Below are positions 23,800 to 35,699 of a stretch of DNA of 64,000 bases, piece by piece. Below the pieces are notes generated by a model that did no database searches, had not been told where the DNA came from, and was given only the letters and a program-made list of their open reading frames with translations. The position numbers and the translations under genes are program-made. Every line of letters begins with the position of its first letter. Within the stretch, counting starts at the first letter, position 1. The stretch is from Zeugodacus cucurbitae (taxonomy: Eukaryota > Arthropoda > Insecta > Diptera > Tephritidae). Where the stretch lies: NCBI RefSeq assembly GCF_028554725.1, contig NC_071671.1, positions 8,236,001 to 8,300,000 of the forward strand. The letters are read 5' to 3'.

Positions 23800-26500
23800 T
23801 TCTGGATTTTCATTGCAAATGGCTGTTATAGTAGCCAGAGCTAGTAGACCAACAACGATACAGCATTCGCCTTACATAATAGGGATGGTAATTTAATATA
23901 ATTGTTGCTAATAGCAATCACTCAACCTTTGAGCTTAAATATCTGTTAAAAATGGCGATCAGTGCTGGAGAAAGCTTCCAAAAATATTGATTCCTTAGAT
24001 AATTATAATTCTATATCACTGGATATATGAATATATATTTTATATACCGCCAACTATGACAATTTGCTACAAAAACATCAGCATTCAACATTTAACGCGC
24101 TGAGCAACCAATTAAAATATGTGGCAGGTTGGGTTAAAAGGCATTGCAATAGTGCAAGTTACTGCGTACTGTGGAATTTTCAAGCGGCGCTCAAAACTAT
24201 GCCATAACACTTTGCCGAAAGAGTCGGAGAATGTGCAAACATACTCAGCGCAACCGCAAAAAGAACAACGCGAAAATGAAATTCTACACTGACAGCATAG
24301 TTGAGTGTAGACAAAAAAATCACAGCATAAAACTATACAAATATGGCAGCGCAAACTTATGTGAACACCAACCGAGTTTATTCGCATGCGAATATTCCAC
24401 ACACTCGCAGTAAAAACCGGCTAACAGTGTAAGCTTTACAAACTGCTGCGCCGCTAACGCAGTCAGCTGTACGAACGCTGCCGAAAAAATATATTAAAAT
24501 GAGTTATAACAAGCGATACAATATATACGCGCACTAAAATGTTAAGCGCCTAAAAGTGTGCAAAAGCTAACGCAGTACCGGAGCCGCGTTGTTGATTTGC
24601 CAGCTCAAATTGTCTGCATAAATGGTGTGAAAAGTTAATTTTTGCGTTGTGGTGGCTGCTGCTGATTTTTCAAACCATTACATTGCGGAGTCATGTCATT
24701 TCGTGTGCTTTTCTCTTCATTTTTTTTTTTTTGTATTTTCCTTATTTTTGTGTGCCGAAAGCAAACTTAACCTCAATTGCTAGTTTCCTGTAGTTGTAAC
24801 CATACATACACAAGCAACCGCCGCCTACAAATATGCTTTCATAATTTCGCATTTTATTTGCAACTAAGTGTTTTGCCAGCTTTGGTTCGGCTGGCGCCTC
24901 AATTTACTCACTTTCGCCAGCCAGCCGCTGAATCTTAAGTGTGACTGTGACATAAATGAAAAATTATGTTAATTCACTTTGCTAACGAGCAGGCAAGCAG
25001 CAGACATCAAGGCCGTTACATACCAACCAACCAACCAACCAACAAGATTGTTGCAAGCCAAAGCGTATGCCCCACCCCCCGCGCACACTTGTAGCCATTA
25101 AGGGCCAACGCTTTGCTGCCGGACAAGCGCACACAAATGGATACTTTGCATTTCTAGACCTACATATAGACCGCACACCCACTGCTCTGGCGTTGGAAAA
25201 TCTCTTTTGCCCATTTCTGCTTTTTTTCTTCATTTCCTTTCCTCCGCTTGCCACGCTGAAAATGTAAATTTATGCAATTGCGTTTCTCACTTGCCGCTCT
25301 TACAGCGCTGTACAAAGCTTTTGTAACAAATTTGAATGTTGGGCAAATTGTTTTCTCATCCTTTTATTATATATATGTATGTATGTGCGAGTTGTTGGCA
25401 CCTCTTTCTGTTTTAAGGGGCGGACGTCGCAGTAAATGTATGCAAAACTCTAGCCGCTTTTTAGGCGCAATAAAATTCGGTTCCCCTGCACCGCGCACAC
25501 ACTCTCTCTCTCTCCCTCTTCACAGTTATTTCCGTTAGTGTAACGGTTGCGCGCCTAAAATATGTAAAATGCAATATGTACGACGTTGTATGCTAATTTT
25601 TAATAAAGCGCATAAAAGATTTACTCACTGCATAAATAGAAAGTCACTGAGCTAGGCTTGCGTCCATAGATTACATACATATTTACTTGCTTAGTTATAT
25701 AAGGTATATATAGAGTACTGATGTAACGTAGCGTCTTTAAAATGGCCGACGGCTACGCAATAAGTGTGATGAATGTGTTCTTAATTAGCGAAAATCGTTA
25801 AAGTTCACATAAGTTTCGGCTCGAAAGTTTCGGTTTTTCTTAGCCAACTGCCATTTCGCTTCGCATCACTGTGGGTCTAAATCTAAAATGAAAACATAAT
25901 CTTTGCTTCATTAATTACAAGAAGAAATTTTCGCTTCTGCTGCTGTCGTACGCGCAGCTGCTTTATCCCTCCCCCTCTCTTCTCACACTTTTTGCTGCGC
26001 GAATTATATTTTATTCAAATTTCAATTTCGCAAGTCCATTAAGTATGCATTTACTACAACAACCAACTACATCGACACCTGTTTCGGCCAACACCCTTTC
26101 ACCTTCATTTCTCATTGGCTTATCGCTGGTTACACGCGCGCGCTAGAAGCGAGTAGCGCGTATCACAAATTGGAAATTGATAGTCATAGCAGCCCAACCG
26201 ACCGAATAATGTTAATTGCCTACGGTAAAACCGAGAACTAAAACCAAAAATAAATTAACAAATAAGCAAAGCACATCACCGCATCAGGTCACGTGCTGCA
26301 CAACAACAACAACGAACCGATTAAGCAAAATCACTGAGCGGCTGCTAAATACGAAATATCCGTGTACTTGTAAGCGGCGCACACGTATCAGTTGCTGCTA
26401 GGTAACCTCTCCAACGATTAAAAGTTTTCTTTCACCTCATATCCGCTCAAACGCCACGCCGTGAAAACTTCTCTCACTCAACTGGCTCATTTTCTGTGCC
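23800..26500. other. Non-coding stretch
   Basis: No recognised elements. A CCAA run (five units) lies at about 25022-25043, a poly-T at about 24719-24732, a CT run at 25501-25516, and a GTAT-rich run at 25371-25386. Several 60-96 codon frames show no domain. The right end leads into the possible promoter at 26520. Confidence 0.4.
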
Positions 26501-26519
26501 AACAGCGTTCTGCCTTTCT

Positions 26520-26590
26520 TGAGTCAGTTTCAGTTGTGTGCGTGCGTGCGAGCCTGTACGCGGTGTAAACGCGAAATCGACAGCGAGTGT
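26520..26590 (+). promoter_or_regulatory. Weak candidate core promoter / 5' UTR
   Basis: Two overlapping initiator matches, TCAGTT at 26524-26529 and 26530-26535, precede a CpG-rich leader (GTGCGTGCGTGCGAGCC) and an AACGCGAAATCGACAGCGAG segment. The composition recalls fly 5' UTRs. No TATA box at the right distance and no clear DPE at +28 was found, so the call is tentative. Confidence 0.25.
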
Positions 26591-26622
26591 TGGAATTTTA
26601 AAGGCTGCGGCGTAATTAAGAA

Positions 26623-26820
26623 ATGTTTGTGGTTAAGCGATTTCGAATGTGTTCAGCTCATGCGATTTGCATGAAACCACTGATTAAGGCAGGAGGTCGT
26701 ATGGGCAAAAGCACGTATAAATGCGTAACGGTAAAATCTGTGGCGGAATTGAAAGCATATGCGCATAAGCCACAGGTCAACTTGGTGCAACAAGGATACT
26801 TTTTGGTACATATTTCATAA
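26623..26820 (+). CDS. Small hypothetical ORF downstream of promoter candidate
   Basis: A 65-codon frame opens about 90 bases after the candidate initiators. The AAGAAATG context agrees with the A-rich context preferred in flies. The composition is balanced and basic (VKRFRM, KAGGRMGKST, KSVAELKAYA), unlike the low-complexity frames elsewhere. No domain or homologue is recognised. A second small clue is GTACAT near the end, which could be a 5' splice site. It may equally be chance, since a frame of this length is not significant by itself. It sits in what otherwise looks intronic. Confidence 0.2.
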   Translation: MFVVKRFRMCSAHAICMKPLIKAGGRMGKSTYKCVTVKSVAELKAYAHKPQVNLVQQGYFLVHIS

Positions 26821-26941
26821 GTCTGATATGAGCACTAATATTTTGAAATCTCAGCGTGTTTGTTTATTTATTTAACCCGCTTTATAATTACAAATCTCAA
26901 TATTTTCAAGGCTTTTAAATTGTAGTTAATTTATTAACAAA

Positions 26942-27425
26942 TTCGCTCTGAAGAAAATATTCTCATGATGATCAAATCAGGTTATTACCACTAAATTAGT
27001 GAGTCAATTAGTTAATTGCTCTATTGTGGGTTAATTGATGAACATTTACTCTGAGATTAGTAGACTTTTCGCACATCCAAATTAATTTAATACATTAAGA
27101 TTATAATTGAGAAACCAGTTTTTGCCCTACGCACAGCCGGCTACTCGATTAACGAACAGCTGTTATTCCTTTTTTTTTTTGTTTTTGCTATTCATAATAA
27201 GTTGGATAGTGTCATCAGCTGATTGCTATTCTATCAATAAACAAAGCCAAATTTACAACGTGGACAACAACCCGCAGAGTTGCATTCCAATTTCAACTCA
27301 ATTTGTATTCGATTAAAAATTAATGTAGAAAGTTGAGATTTTTCTTTTGCATGATAAATCTATCTAAATCAGTGCTTTAATCGAGCAAATACCGATTATT
27401 TGATCAATTAACTCCTGTTCGAATA
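26942..27425 (+). mobile_element. Inverted-repeat element G3
   Basis: Aligns with G2 from ATTCGCTCTGAAGAAAATAT through GATGATCAAATCAGGTTATT to the right end. The core ends are CTTTTCGCACA at 27065 and a mutated CCTGTTCGAATAG at about 27413-27425. The interior holds GAAACCAGTTTTTGCCCTAC, CTACTCGATTAACGAACAGC and a T-run near 27170. The frame at 27107-27316 is repeat sequence. Confidence 0.65.
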
Positions 27426-27429
27426 GGCT

Positions 27430-27700
27430 GTAAGACTTTTTCGTCTTTCAGCGTCTTGTCAGAAGCAGATCTTTTCGCCATAATTTATATTTGAAGAGAG
27501 ATACTACACTATCGGACATCAACTCACCTTCTGGCTGTCATTTCGGTTTGAACTCTAATGTTCTGATTTTAATGACCATTACTTAACTATGTAATGTTGT
27601 ATTTTGCCATGTTCAAAACCTGTCTACACTGGTTATGAAGTGTAGTAAGTGTAGTAACTCTTAAGTGAGTATAAATAAGGTTCATAGGAAAATGCACTGG
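27430..27700. other. Non-coding spacer
   Basis: Short unremarkable interval between G3 and the LINE fragment. The sequence at about 27520-27530 (CTCACCTT) resembles a minus-strand 5' splice site but has no partner. Confidence 0.35.
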
Positions 27701-27714
27701 ACAGTGCACATGCA

Positions 27715-28385
27715 GGAGCTTGAAAAACGTATTCCTTTGATACCATTATCTCAACCTAAAACCAAAGAGGATTTAAACAAGCTCGTTAATCGATTCACGA
27801 AAGCTTGTCGACAACCATTAGAGGTGGTCTGTCCGTAAATACGAGATAGGGGAAGAACTAAACCCCCATGTGGTCGCATCTCGCCTAAGAAAAATACTAG
27901 CAAAGTCTGCTCATAACATTGGGTACCATCACAAGCCAGCTCATGACTGGACAACTTCTAGTGAAAAATCCCTTGGAGTACTAATGGACACATGCCTCCC
28001 GGGCAGCTCAGAAACCAAGAGGTATGTAGATCGCATTCCTGCGGTAATAGTATCAGAAAGTAAGATGAGATGGCAATTGATACTTTCAAGCCCTTCAAAT
28101 CTCCGCGACTGCATGGGATATTCCAGGCGTAACTACAGCAATCCTTGACTTACTGACTTGGTATATAGACTGGTTGGAAGAAGTATAGACAGAGTTATGG
28201 AGAGAAGTCAAAAAGAATGTATATACCAAAGGCAGGCAAGAGCTACACACTAGACTGAGAAAAACTGGCAGTTCCACAGAGACAGCACTCAATTCAGTGG
28301 TTGTAGAGATTGAAAAATCTCTGGGGATAACGTAATACGCCCTCACAAGCTTTCTTGGCATAGAAGGCCATAGTAAAGCATGTGT
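27715..28385 (+). mobile_element. LINE internal remnant: linker and start of RT
   Basis: Plus-strand pieces in shifting frames follow the order of an RNase H-type LINE polyprotein between nuclease and RT palm. They are KTKEDLNKLVNRFTKACRQP and LEVVCP (about 27757-27836), then SEKSLGVLMDTCLPGSS and YVDRIP. Next is IDTFKPFKSPRLHGIF (about 28075-28120), corresponding to the conserved K-x-P-G-x-D-G-I block with the Gly/Asp changed. YIPKAGKS (about 28220-28244) and a piece ending IEKSLGI follow. The nuclease, catalytic palm and RNase H are absent. Multiple frameshifts and stops. Probably the same lineage as the RNase H fragments at 12, 29, 41-42 and 51 kb. Confidence 0.7.
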
Positions 28386-28389
28386 AGAA

Positions 28390-29275
28390 TATTTCCAATG
28401 CTTATAGTTTACATAGTTAAATAATATCTAGTAAATGATTTAAGTATGAGTTAGAACTTGTTAAAAATCAACATAAATACTAGGTATAAACAATAAAAAA
28501 GCAAAAGGGATATTAAAGAACTAGCTTATATGAAATTTTCTGAAAAAGCGATATTCAAAGCTATATTAGGACGAATTTTAAGAAGCCCAATTTTTATATT
28601 TTCTTTTCGCTTTAAGTTTAATGATTATGCTATAGCTCCGATGCTATAATATTATATTAGTTTAACTATAACTAGTTGGCTATCAACCAGCGTGTGAGTG
28701 AATAGCAACAACCTAAGTGAAGGCTGCTAACCTCATCTCACATTTGCGTCTCCACAACCTCGTTATAATCAGCCATCCATCCGGTCGTTTTCAATGATGT
28801 GCTAGCGCTGGGCTACATCCAGCATTTGTGCACAAAATAACTGAAATTATTTATTATATCACATAAATTAGTATGTTTGCATGTCATAGGCACATGAACA
28901 CATCAATTCCATATCAGTTGACAATTTCGATTAAGCAGCAATCTTGAATATGTACTTCTTCGTAATCACAAACCGCACAAACAGGCAAAGCCGCCACACA
29001 ATTCGCATTAAACTTAAGTGTTGTTGTGTGTAACCAAACTCATTAATATAAATATGTATGTACATAAAACAATACGGTGGACAATGTATTAAACTAGTTT
29101 ACGGTGAATTTGCTGCGATATATACTGGAAATTGGTGTGGCCGCCACGCGTTAATCTAAAACATTATTATATATGTGCTCGTAAATTTTCTCTCAATCAG
29201 CAGCAAATTTATTAGTTAACTTGAGAGAAAGTGAAGAACTGCTGAACAAGTATTACCACATCCTCCGAAAGTAAT
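28390..29275. other. Non-coding stretch
   Basis: AT-rich, no recognised elements and no frames above 60 codons. Confidence 0.4.
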
Positions 29276-29277
29276 AT

Positions 29278-29840
29278 AAGTTAGATTGGGTTGACCTTCG
29301 CTACAGATTTCGCGTTGGATCCCACTTGGACAGCTAGTTAGACCCTTGTGATGACGGAACACTACTAATTATGGATAGTAAAGAATACCTTTACGTATCG
29401 CCGAAGTGCTTTGAGCCTATCACAAATTTTTTGAGACGACTAATTTCTAATCCCGTAAGTTCGCAAGGTCCGCTTTAAGTATGACTGCCGAGCTGTTCCA
29501 ACCTTGTGTGTTACGAACTCTAGACAGTCCCGCAGGAAATGACTTGGTGTTTCTACCTCATCTTCCTCCATACAGCTATGGCAGTTTGCGTCCGGCAGGA
29601 TTCCCAGCCTCATCGCATCTATGCCTATTTCGCAGTGCCCGATCCACGGCAAGTTGAAGCATTTTAAGCACACGCCGTTCTGCCGACCTCTTGCGCTCCA
29701 CTATGGACCAATAGGATCTCGCAACCGCGAGGTTTTAGTTGTTACCAAGCTCGCGAGAGGTCCAGTGATCTAATGCTAGGGCACACGAGGACAACGGAGC
29801 CCCGACTCGTTCTAAGCGTGGTAAAACCTGACATCGGGTA
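29278..29840 (-). mobile_element. LINE 3' end, RNase H-type family (second subfamily)
   Basis: The minus-strand frame 29440-29673 carries GHCEIGIDAMRLGILPDANC, then CHSCMEEDEVETPSHFLRDC. This is the Cys-containing C-terminal extension found after RNase H in this family. It aligns over most of its length, in reverse orientation, with 51340-51866. Shared words include GACCTCTTGCGCTCCA, CTCGCGAGAGGT and ACAAGTGGGATCC-like 3' UTR. The 3' tail is a degraded TAACC repeat at about 29278-29295. The RNase H core is lost. Confidence 0.75.
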
Positions 29841-29844
29841 ACCC

Positions 29845-30730
29845 TTCTTTCTCGTTTCAAAAACTATTTTATCTAATAACTGCGGTTTCGAAACACTGTG
29901 ACAAACAGCATCGAGTACATATGTATATGTCAGTATGTGTGCCTCAAAATATGTTTATGTTTACGTCATTATAATCATAAATATACGGTACGTTAATATT
30001 GAATTAGGCAATTATGACGCCAGACAAGTTTATAGAAGCATTATTAAACACCGCTATCCCTTCGGACGGCACTAAACCCACAAGAATTCCCAATTTGACT
30101 TAAGCCACTTCACAATACACGTGTTGGCTACCAAGCAATGAAGATAGTTCTTGCATTATTAATCACAACAGTCCACTACACACACACACACGCACTTGAA
30201 CTCAATTGATGGGCCTAAGAACCATTTAACATATATTATATCACCACTGTAACGGTATGAGTGCCATTAAAGGGTGACATTAACCGTTAAGCAACAAACG
30301 ACCATCATATTTTCTATGCGTTAAACATATGTAAGCATACCCTTAGGGGCGAAGCCATTATTAATACAATTCAGTGTATAATTATTATGTGCGTGCGTTC
30401 TAATGAAGGTTTTAGTGACCCTTAGAAGTGTCACGCGCACACACATAACAGCATAACAGTATAAGGGCATTGAAGAAAAGTGCCAAAAACAGCTGCTCCC
30501 ATTAAGGTTTAGTAGATTTGCATAATGCTTGAAATGTCGATCCTTTTCCTTTCAGTTAAATGTAATCAATAACTGGAAATGTTGACGACCACTGACAGTT
30601 GGCAATAACAATAACAACACTTTCTAGTGCTGCCTACTTATGTGCACAAACAAATTCATGCCTGCCCAAAAGCAATGGCATTTTCATATACTCTTATTAT
30701 ATATATGTATGTATGTGTGTGTATGTGTTA
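29845..30730. other. Non-coding stretch
   Basis: No gene recognised. A CA run is at about 30178-30191 and a GTAT/GT-rich run at about 30703-30728 immediately before element E2. Confidence 0.4.
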
Positions 30731-30731
30731 T

Positions 30732-31760
30732 AATACCCTGAACAGGGTATATAAAGTTTGTCACGAAGTTTGTAACACCCAGAAAGAAGCGTCGGAGGCC
30801 CTATAAAGTATATATATAAATGATCAGTATGTTGAACTGAATCGATTTGTCCGTCTGTCTGTCTGTATATATACGAACTAGTTCTTCAGTTTTTAAGATA
30901 TCATTTTGAAATTTTGCAGATATTATTTTCTCTTCAAGAAGCTGCTTATTTGTCGGAACTGCCGATATCGGTTCACTATATCATATAGCTACCATACAAA
31001 CTGAACGTTCGGAATCAAGGGCTTGTATGGAAAACTTCCGCATTTTACTACATATGTTCACGAAATTTTGTGTGAGTTATTGTTCATAGAAATAATTCAA
31101 TCACCGAAAAAATTGTTCAGATCGGTTCACTATAGCATATAGCTGCCATACAAACCGAACGATCGGAATTAAGGGCTTGTATGGAAAACTTCCGCATTTT
31201 ACTACATATCTTCACGAAATTTGGTGTGAGTTTTTGCTCATAGAAATAATTTAATCTCCGAAAAAATTGTTCAAATCGGTTCACTATAGCATATAGCTGC
31301 CATACCAACCGAACGATCGGAATCAAGGGTTTGTATGGAAAACTCCCGCATTTGACGTGGTATCTTCACGAAATTTGGTGTGAGTTATTGCTCATAGAAA
31401 TAATTTAATCTCCGAAAAAATTGTTCAGATCGGTTCACTATATCATATAGCTGCCATACAAACCGAACGATCGGAATCAAGGGCTTGTATGGAAAACTTA
31501 CGCATTTTATTACATATCTTCACGAAATTTGTTGTCAGTTATTGTTGATAGAAATAATTTAATCTCCGAAAAAATTGTTCAGATCGGTTCACTATATCAT
31601 ATAGCTGCCATACAAACTGAACGTTCATCTTCACGCAATTTGACATAGATTACTGCTTAAGGTAATAATATAATCTCCGAAGAATTGTGCAGATCGAAAA
31701 GAAATGCACCTGTGAAGGGTATATTAGCTTCGGTACAGCCGAAGTTCAAGTTTTTTCTTA
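30732..31760 (+). mobile_element. mini-me/Helitron-like element, copy E2
   Basis: Begins with the palindrome TACCCTGAACAGGGTA at 30734-30749. It then has TA-rich sequence and GTCCGTCTGTCTGTCTGTA near 30849. Five tandem units with markers at 30989, 31143, 31297, 31451 and 31605 give an exact 154-bp period. ATACCCT near the start and AGGGTAT at 31716-31722 form a subterminal inverted pair. The hairpin CTTCGG/CCGAAG lies at 31728-31744, followed by TTCAAGTTTTTTCTT. The last unit is shortened. Same family as E1 and likewise non-coding. Confidence 0.82.
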
Positions 31761-31764
31761 TTGC

Positions 31765-33090
31765 TTATTTTACTTATTTGCGCTTAATAGTATGCATAAG
31801 CATACATATGTATATACATCCAGCAATTGAAAGCTTACAAGTGTACAAGTCCTTTTTGGCGCTGTTAGAAGGGTGACATGGTTGTAGGTGCATTGTCTCT
31901 CTGCCAAAAGAATAATCAATACAACGCCATATGATTACCGACAGACCGGCCTAAATGTCCCTTTGATTGCCCCAGCCTGGTGGCTACACACTCATTCAAC
32001 TACGGCGACACTGCTGGCGGTAGTTTTTGAAACTTTTCGCTTTCTGCTTATTTTGTTTTTGTGCACTTATTAGCTGTATGAGCTCACCACTGAGGCGCAG
32101 GCAAACAACTGCTTAGGTGGCCAAGTGGCAACAACTGCTCAATGCGCACAATAATAACAACAGCAACAATGTGCGGTGTAGCAACAAAAATCGATCGAAT
32201 GTTATTACAGTCAACAACAAGTCATGTAGGAGAGCAGTCAGAGCATGGACACGAACGCACGTGCACACTATTGAACCGAAATATGACTAAAGAATTGTCT
32301 GCACTTAGGCGATTTGGGCCAATAAATGTTTATGCACAGGTGTGCGCATTCATAGACAGAGCGCGTTGAATTTGTAAGCACTTATGAGTACACTCAAGCA
32401 CATATGTACATACCAACTATCTGATTGCATGCCGTTGTACGAGTTTGCTTACACTTAAATATTTATTGGCATCGGGTTTGTTGGTGTCACGGCTGCTTTT
32501 GCCAGTTGCCAGTGACCATTTGTAAGCGAGCGCTGACTGTGTAGTTAGTTGTGTTGGCTGTTTTGTTAATAGTGGTGAGGTTGCGGTGAGGACAACACAT
32601 ACACCCTTACATGCCATGCTGCCTAATGTGTTTCCTGCTTTCGTCCATGCCACTTGGAAGTGCACAGCAGACACAGGTATGTTGTATGGAGGAGTGTGCA
32701 CTTATTTGTGTTTGTTTTAACCACATCTGTGCATATTTGTGGGCATCTATGCGGCAAATTTGCAACCACAGAACATCATTGGCCGCAATGGGTGTCAGTA
32801 CACTTGGATCACTGCATAACGGCAACCTTATTGCCTTGGAGTATGACTTTAATGTTGCACTTGTTGTTCTAACGCTTAGAAATTAAGTTCCAGAAATATC
32901 GAAAAATACTGAAATGCAATTTAAGAGGAAAAAATAAAACCAATTAAAACTAACTGTATAACTGTGGTTTAATGTAAAACTAAATTATGACACGACAAAT
33001 CATTTTCCATTTGAATTTTCCAAAACTTCTTCTTATCACTCTAATATATTAAGAAAAATATGAAGAACACTAATATTAATAAAAAAAAAA
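31765..33090. other. Non-coding stretch
   Basis: No recognised element. Overlapping frames on both strands at 32417-32886 reflect a less AT-rich patch without motifs. Confidence 0.4.
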
Positions 33091-33091
33091 C

Positions 33092-34610
33092 ACAAGTAAG
33101 GAAGCACTAAGTTCAGGTGTAACCGAATATATTATACTCTCATAAGTTATTAAGAGCATACACAATTTAACCCAAATATTCGGCATAAAGTCCACCAAAG
33201 TCCATAAAGTGAATCACAATATATAGTGTATAGAAGCTGTGGTAATTCCTAGACCGATTTCAGTTATTTTCGCCACCAAGCTACTTCATATCCATGATTA
33301 TACTTTCACTTAATTTTACTAAGATATCTCACATACTAACCGATATATACGGTATAAAGTCCACCGGAAGTTTAGAAACCCATATATGGGGTATATGAGG
33401 GTTAGAGTAAAAATTCTGCCGATTTTGCCCATTTTTGACTCACACTATTCGAAGGAAAATATCGCCTTTGAGTTATTTTAAAATATCTGAGAGATTTACC
33501 GATATTTTCATTAAAAAATTACACACAAGAACATGTTCGATATATGGAGCCTTGAAAATGTCTCTTCCGATTTCGGTGATTTTTAGAGTTGCTATGCCAC
33601 ACTAGAAATACAATAATATTAATGCAGAGTTCTGTTCCGATATCTGCAGTAGTGCTTTAGTTATACAGTGGAACTTCCACAACTCGAACACTTGAATTGG
33701 CAATAGCGTTTAAAAGCCAAATTTCATACAAATCTCCTTCCCTAACTTGAATTTCTATAACTCGAAGTTCTCCATAACTCGAACTCTTGAAGAGGCAATT
33801 GAGTGCAAATCTCACACAAATTTCCTTCCATAAATCAAACCTTTTGGTCAGGACATAATACAAAATGTTAAATTTTACTATCGAGGCAGAATTTTAAAAG
33901 AGTCTCTCTATATTGTACGGAGGCAAACAAAAAATATATAATTGCACATATGGATTGCAAAAATCATCTAACAAAGGCATGGAATATAGACCTCAAGAGC
34001 CCGACAATTGCAAAATGCAACAAACAAAACTACCGAATACAAATTAAAACTTTATGCGAAGTAAATAAATAAAACTGTGTATAAATCAATATTTTACACC
34101 TTTTTGAAAAATTTATGTTGTAATGAAAATTTCTATAACTCGGAGTCTCTCTAACTCGAAGTTTTTTTGTGGATTATGGTGATTCGAGTTAGAGAAGTTA
34201 GACTCTAGTTTGTAAAGTAAACGATTCAAAACTGTGGTGTATGAAAACTAGGCCTGTTTATAAACCGATTTCGTCCGTTTTCAAATTTTTTCATTCGGAT
34301 GACAAGTATATGTTGTGAACCAAATTTCATTAAAATCGGTCGAGTAGTTCCTGAGTTCCATAAATGGGCGGCGCCACGCCAATCGTTCATTTTTTATACC
34401 AGCATGAGTGTAGCCCTTCTATACCATAAATTTTAAGGTTTCTGTATAGAGGAATGTTTTTCCTCACTGATTTAAAGCACTTTAGTTGTTTTCAACATAA
34501 TCTTTGTATGAAGGTGGGCGTAGTTATACTCCGTTTTCATCTATTTTCTTGTTGTATAAAGAGAAAATGACTCCAAAAAGTTAGGTTGATATAGGTTTTA
34601 GACGTTTATG
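33092..34610 (-). mobile_element. Helitron-like repeat, copy D, interrupted
   Basis: Starts CACAAGTAAGGAAGCACTAA with a degraded hairpin and TATACTCTCATAAG, a diverged form of the terminus at 56845. It continues through GATTTACCGATATTTTC to about 33663. It resumes after 34206 with TTGTAAAGTAAACGATTC, GTGAACCAAATTTC, TCGGTCGAGTAGTTCCTGAG and GAAGGTGGGCGTAGTTATAC. The far end with the TTGCGAG hairpin is missing. The break is exactly where a 540-bp MITE has inserted. Confidence 0.7.
33666..34205. mobile_element. Tigger/pogo-like MITE inserted in repeat D
   Basis: Bounded by TA on both sides (33664-33665 and 34206-34207). The left end CAGTGGAACTTCCACAACTC and the right end read inverted (GAGTCTAACTTCTCTAACTC) match well. 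CTCTATAACTCGAA-style ends are typical of pogo/Tigger members of Tc1/mariner; family is inferred. A subterminal partial duplication of about 110 bp is visible on the left (CTCGAACACTTGAA and CTCGAACTCTTGAA with following GGCAAT). It is non-coding. Confidence 0.75.
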
Positions 34611-34614
34611 GGAA

Positions 34615-35695
34615 ACTTAATAGTGGTTTAACTTGTCTTCTGTGTCTTATAGTGAAAATGTTTTCTTCCGAAAATTGTCAGTGGGTTCTAAACCAACTAT
34701 TTGTGATAGCTTAAATCACATAGCAAAAGACTGTCATAAGCTATATACACATAATACAGAACTAATTTGCGCCAACCACGTATAATATGAAAAGTTCATA
34801 ATTAAAATGACTTGCCAAACATGCTAGTTAAAGGCGTGTGTGTCTTTACAATGTCACATGTCGATTTCAGACATGTGCTCTACGCTCGTCTAGCATAACT
34901 CTTACATACCCTTATGTGTATCTCTCCATTTCTGAAAAAAATAGACAAGTTCAAGCACGAAAGTCTGACCGAGCGTCGAACGACAAAGTTACTAACTGGT
35001 TATTACTTTTACTGTCTCACTAATCAGTCCATCAACTTATATGGCTGAAACTTTAAACGAGCACTTTATTGAGGCACCACTACGTGCATATGTATGTATG
35101 CAACAAACTATGAATATTCCACACGCCGTGCTGCCATACTTACCTTGGACCGGCGCATGTTCACCACCATTGTGTTGCCGCTTTCATGTCATTCAATCGC
35201 ATAGACGGCATAGAGGCTTCAATGGCTGGCGGCTTCGGTGGTGATCAGGAAGGAAAATCGATTAATTACTTTCGTTGGCAAAACCGCACTTTGACTGACA
35301 TTTATAAATTGATTGCCGCTTTTTTTGCTATTGTTATTGCGAGCTTGATACGGCGATTGTAAATATGTTTGTAGCTGTAGCAGCATGGAATATTGCCGCA
35401 AACGGATACCGTTGTTCATTGAAGAGAATTCATGCAAGTGTTCCTGCTATTAGCTTTCTGAGAGAGAGTACAAAAAGGATAATGAGTTTATGCTTGCACT
35501 ATTACTGTTATTGCATTATTAACAACAGTTTAAAGATCGCTTGACTTTAGTGTAAGCATGCTAATTTCATGTACCCTGTACTTAACCTCAATGAGCTGAT
35601 AGTAATCTAGGACAATCTAGGTTAGAATACGAAGTAGATATACTTTAGCAGTCTTCATTCACAAAGTGGTTGTGGAAACCAACACATTATACCAG
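34615..35695. other. Non-coding stretch
   Basis: Nothing recognised; three short frames of 61-75 codons have no motif. Confidence 0.4.
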
Positions 35696-35699
35696 CTTT

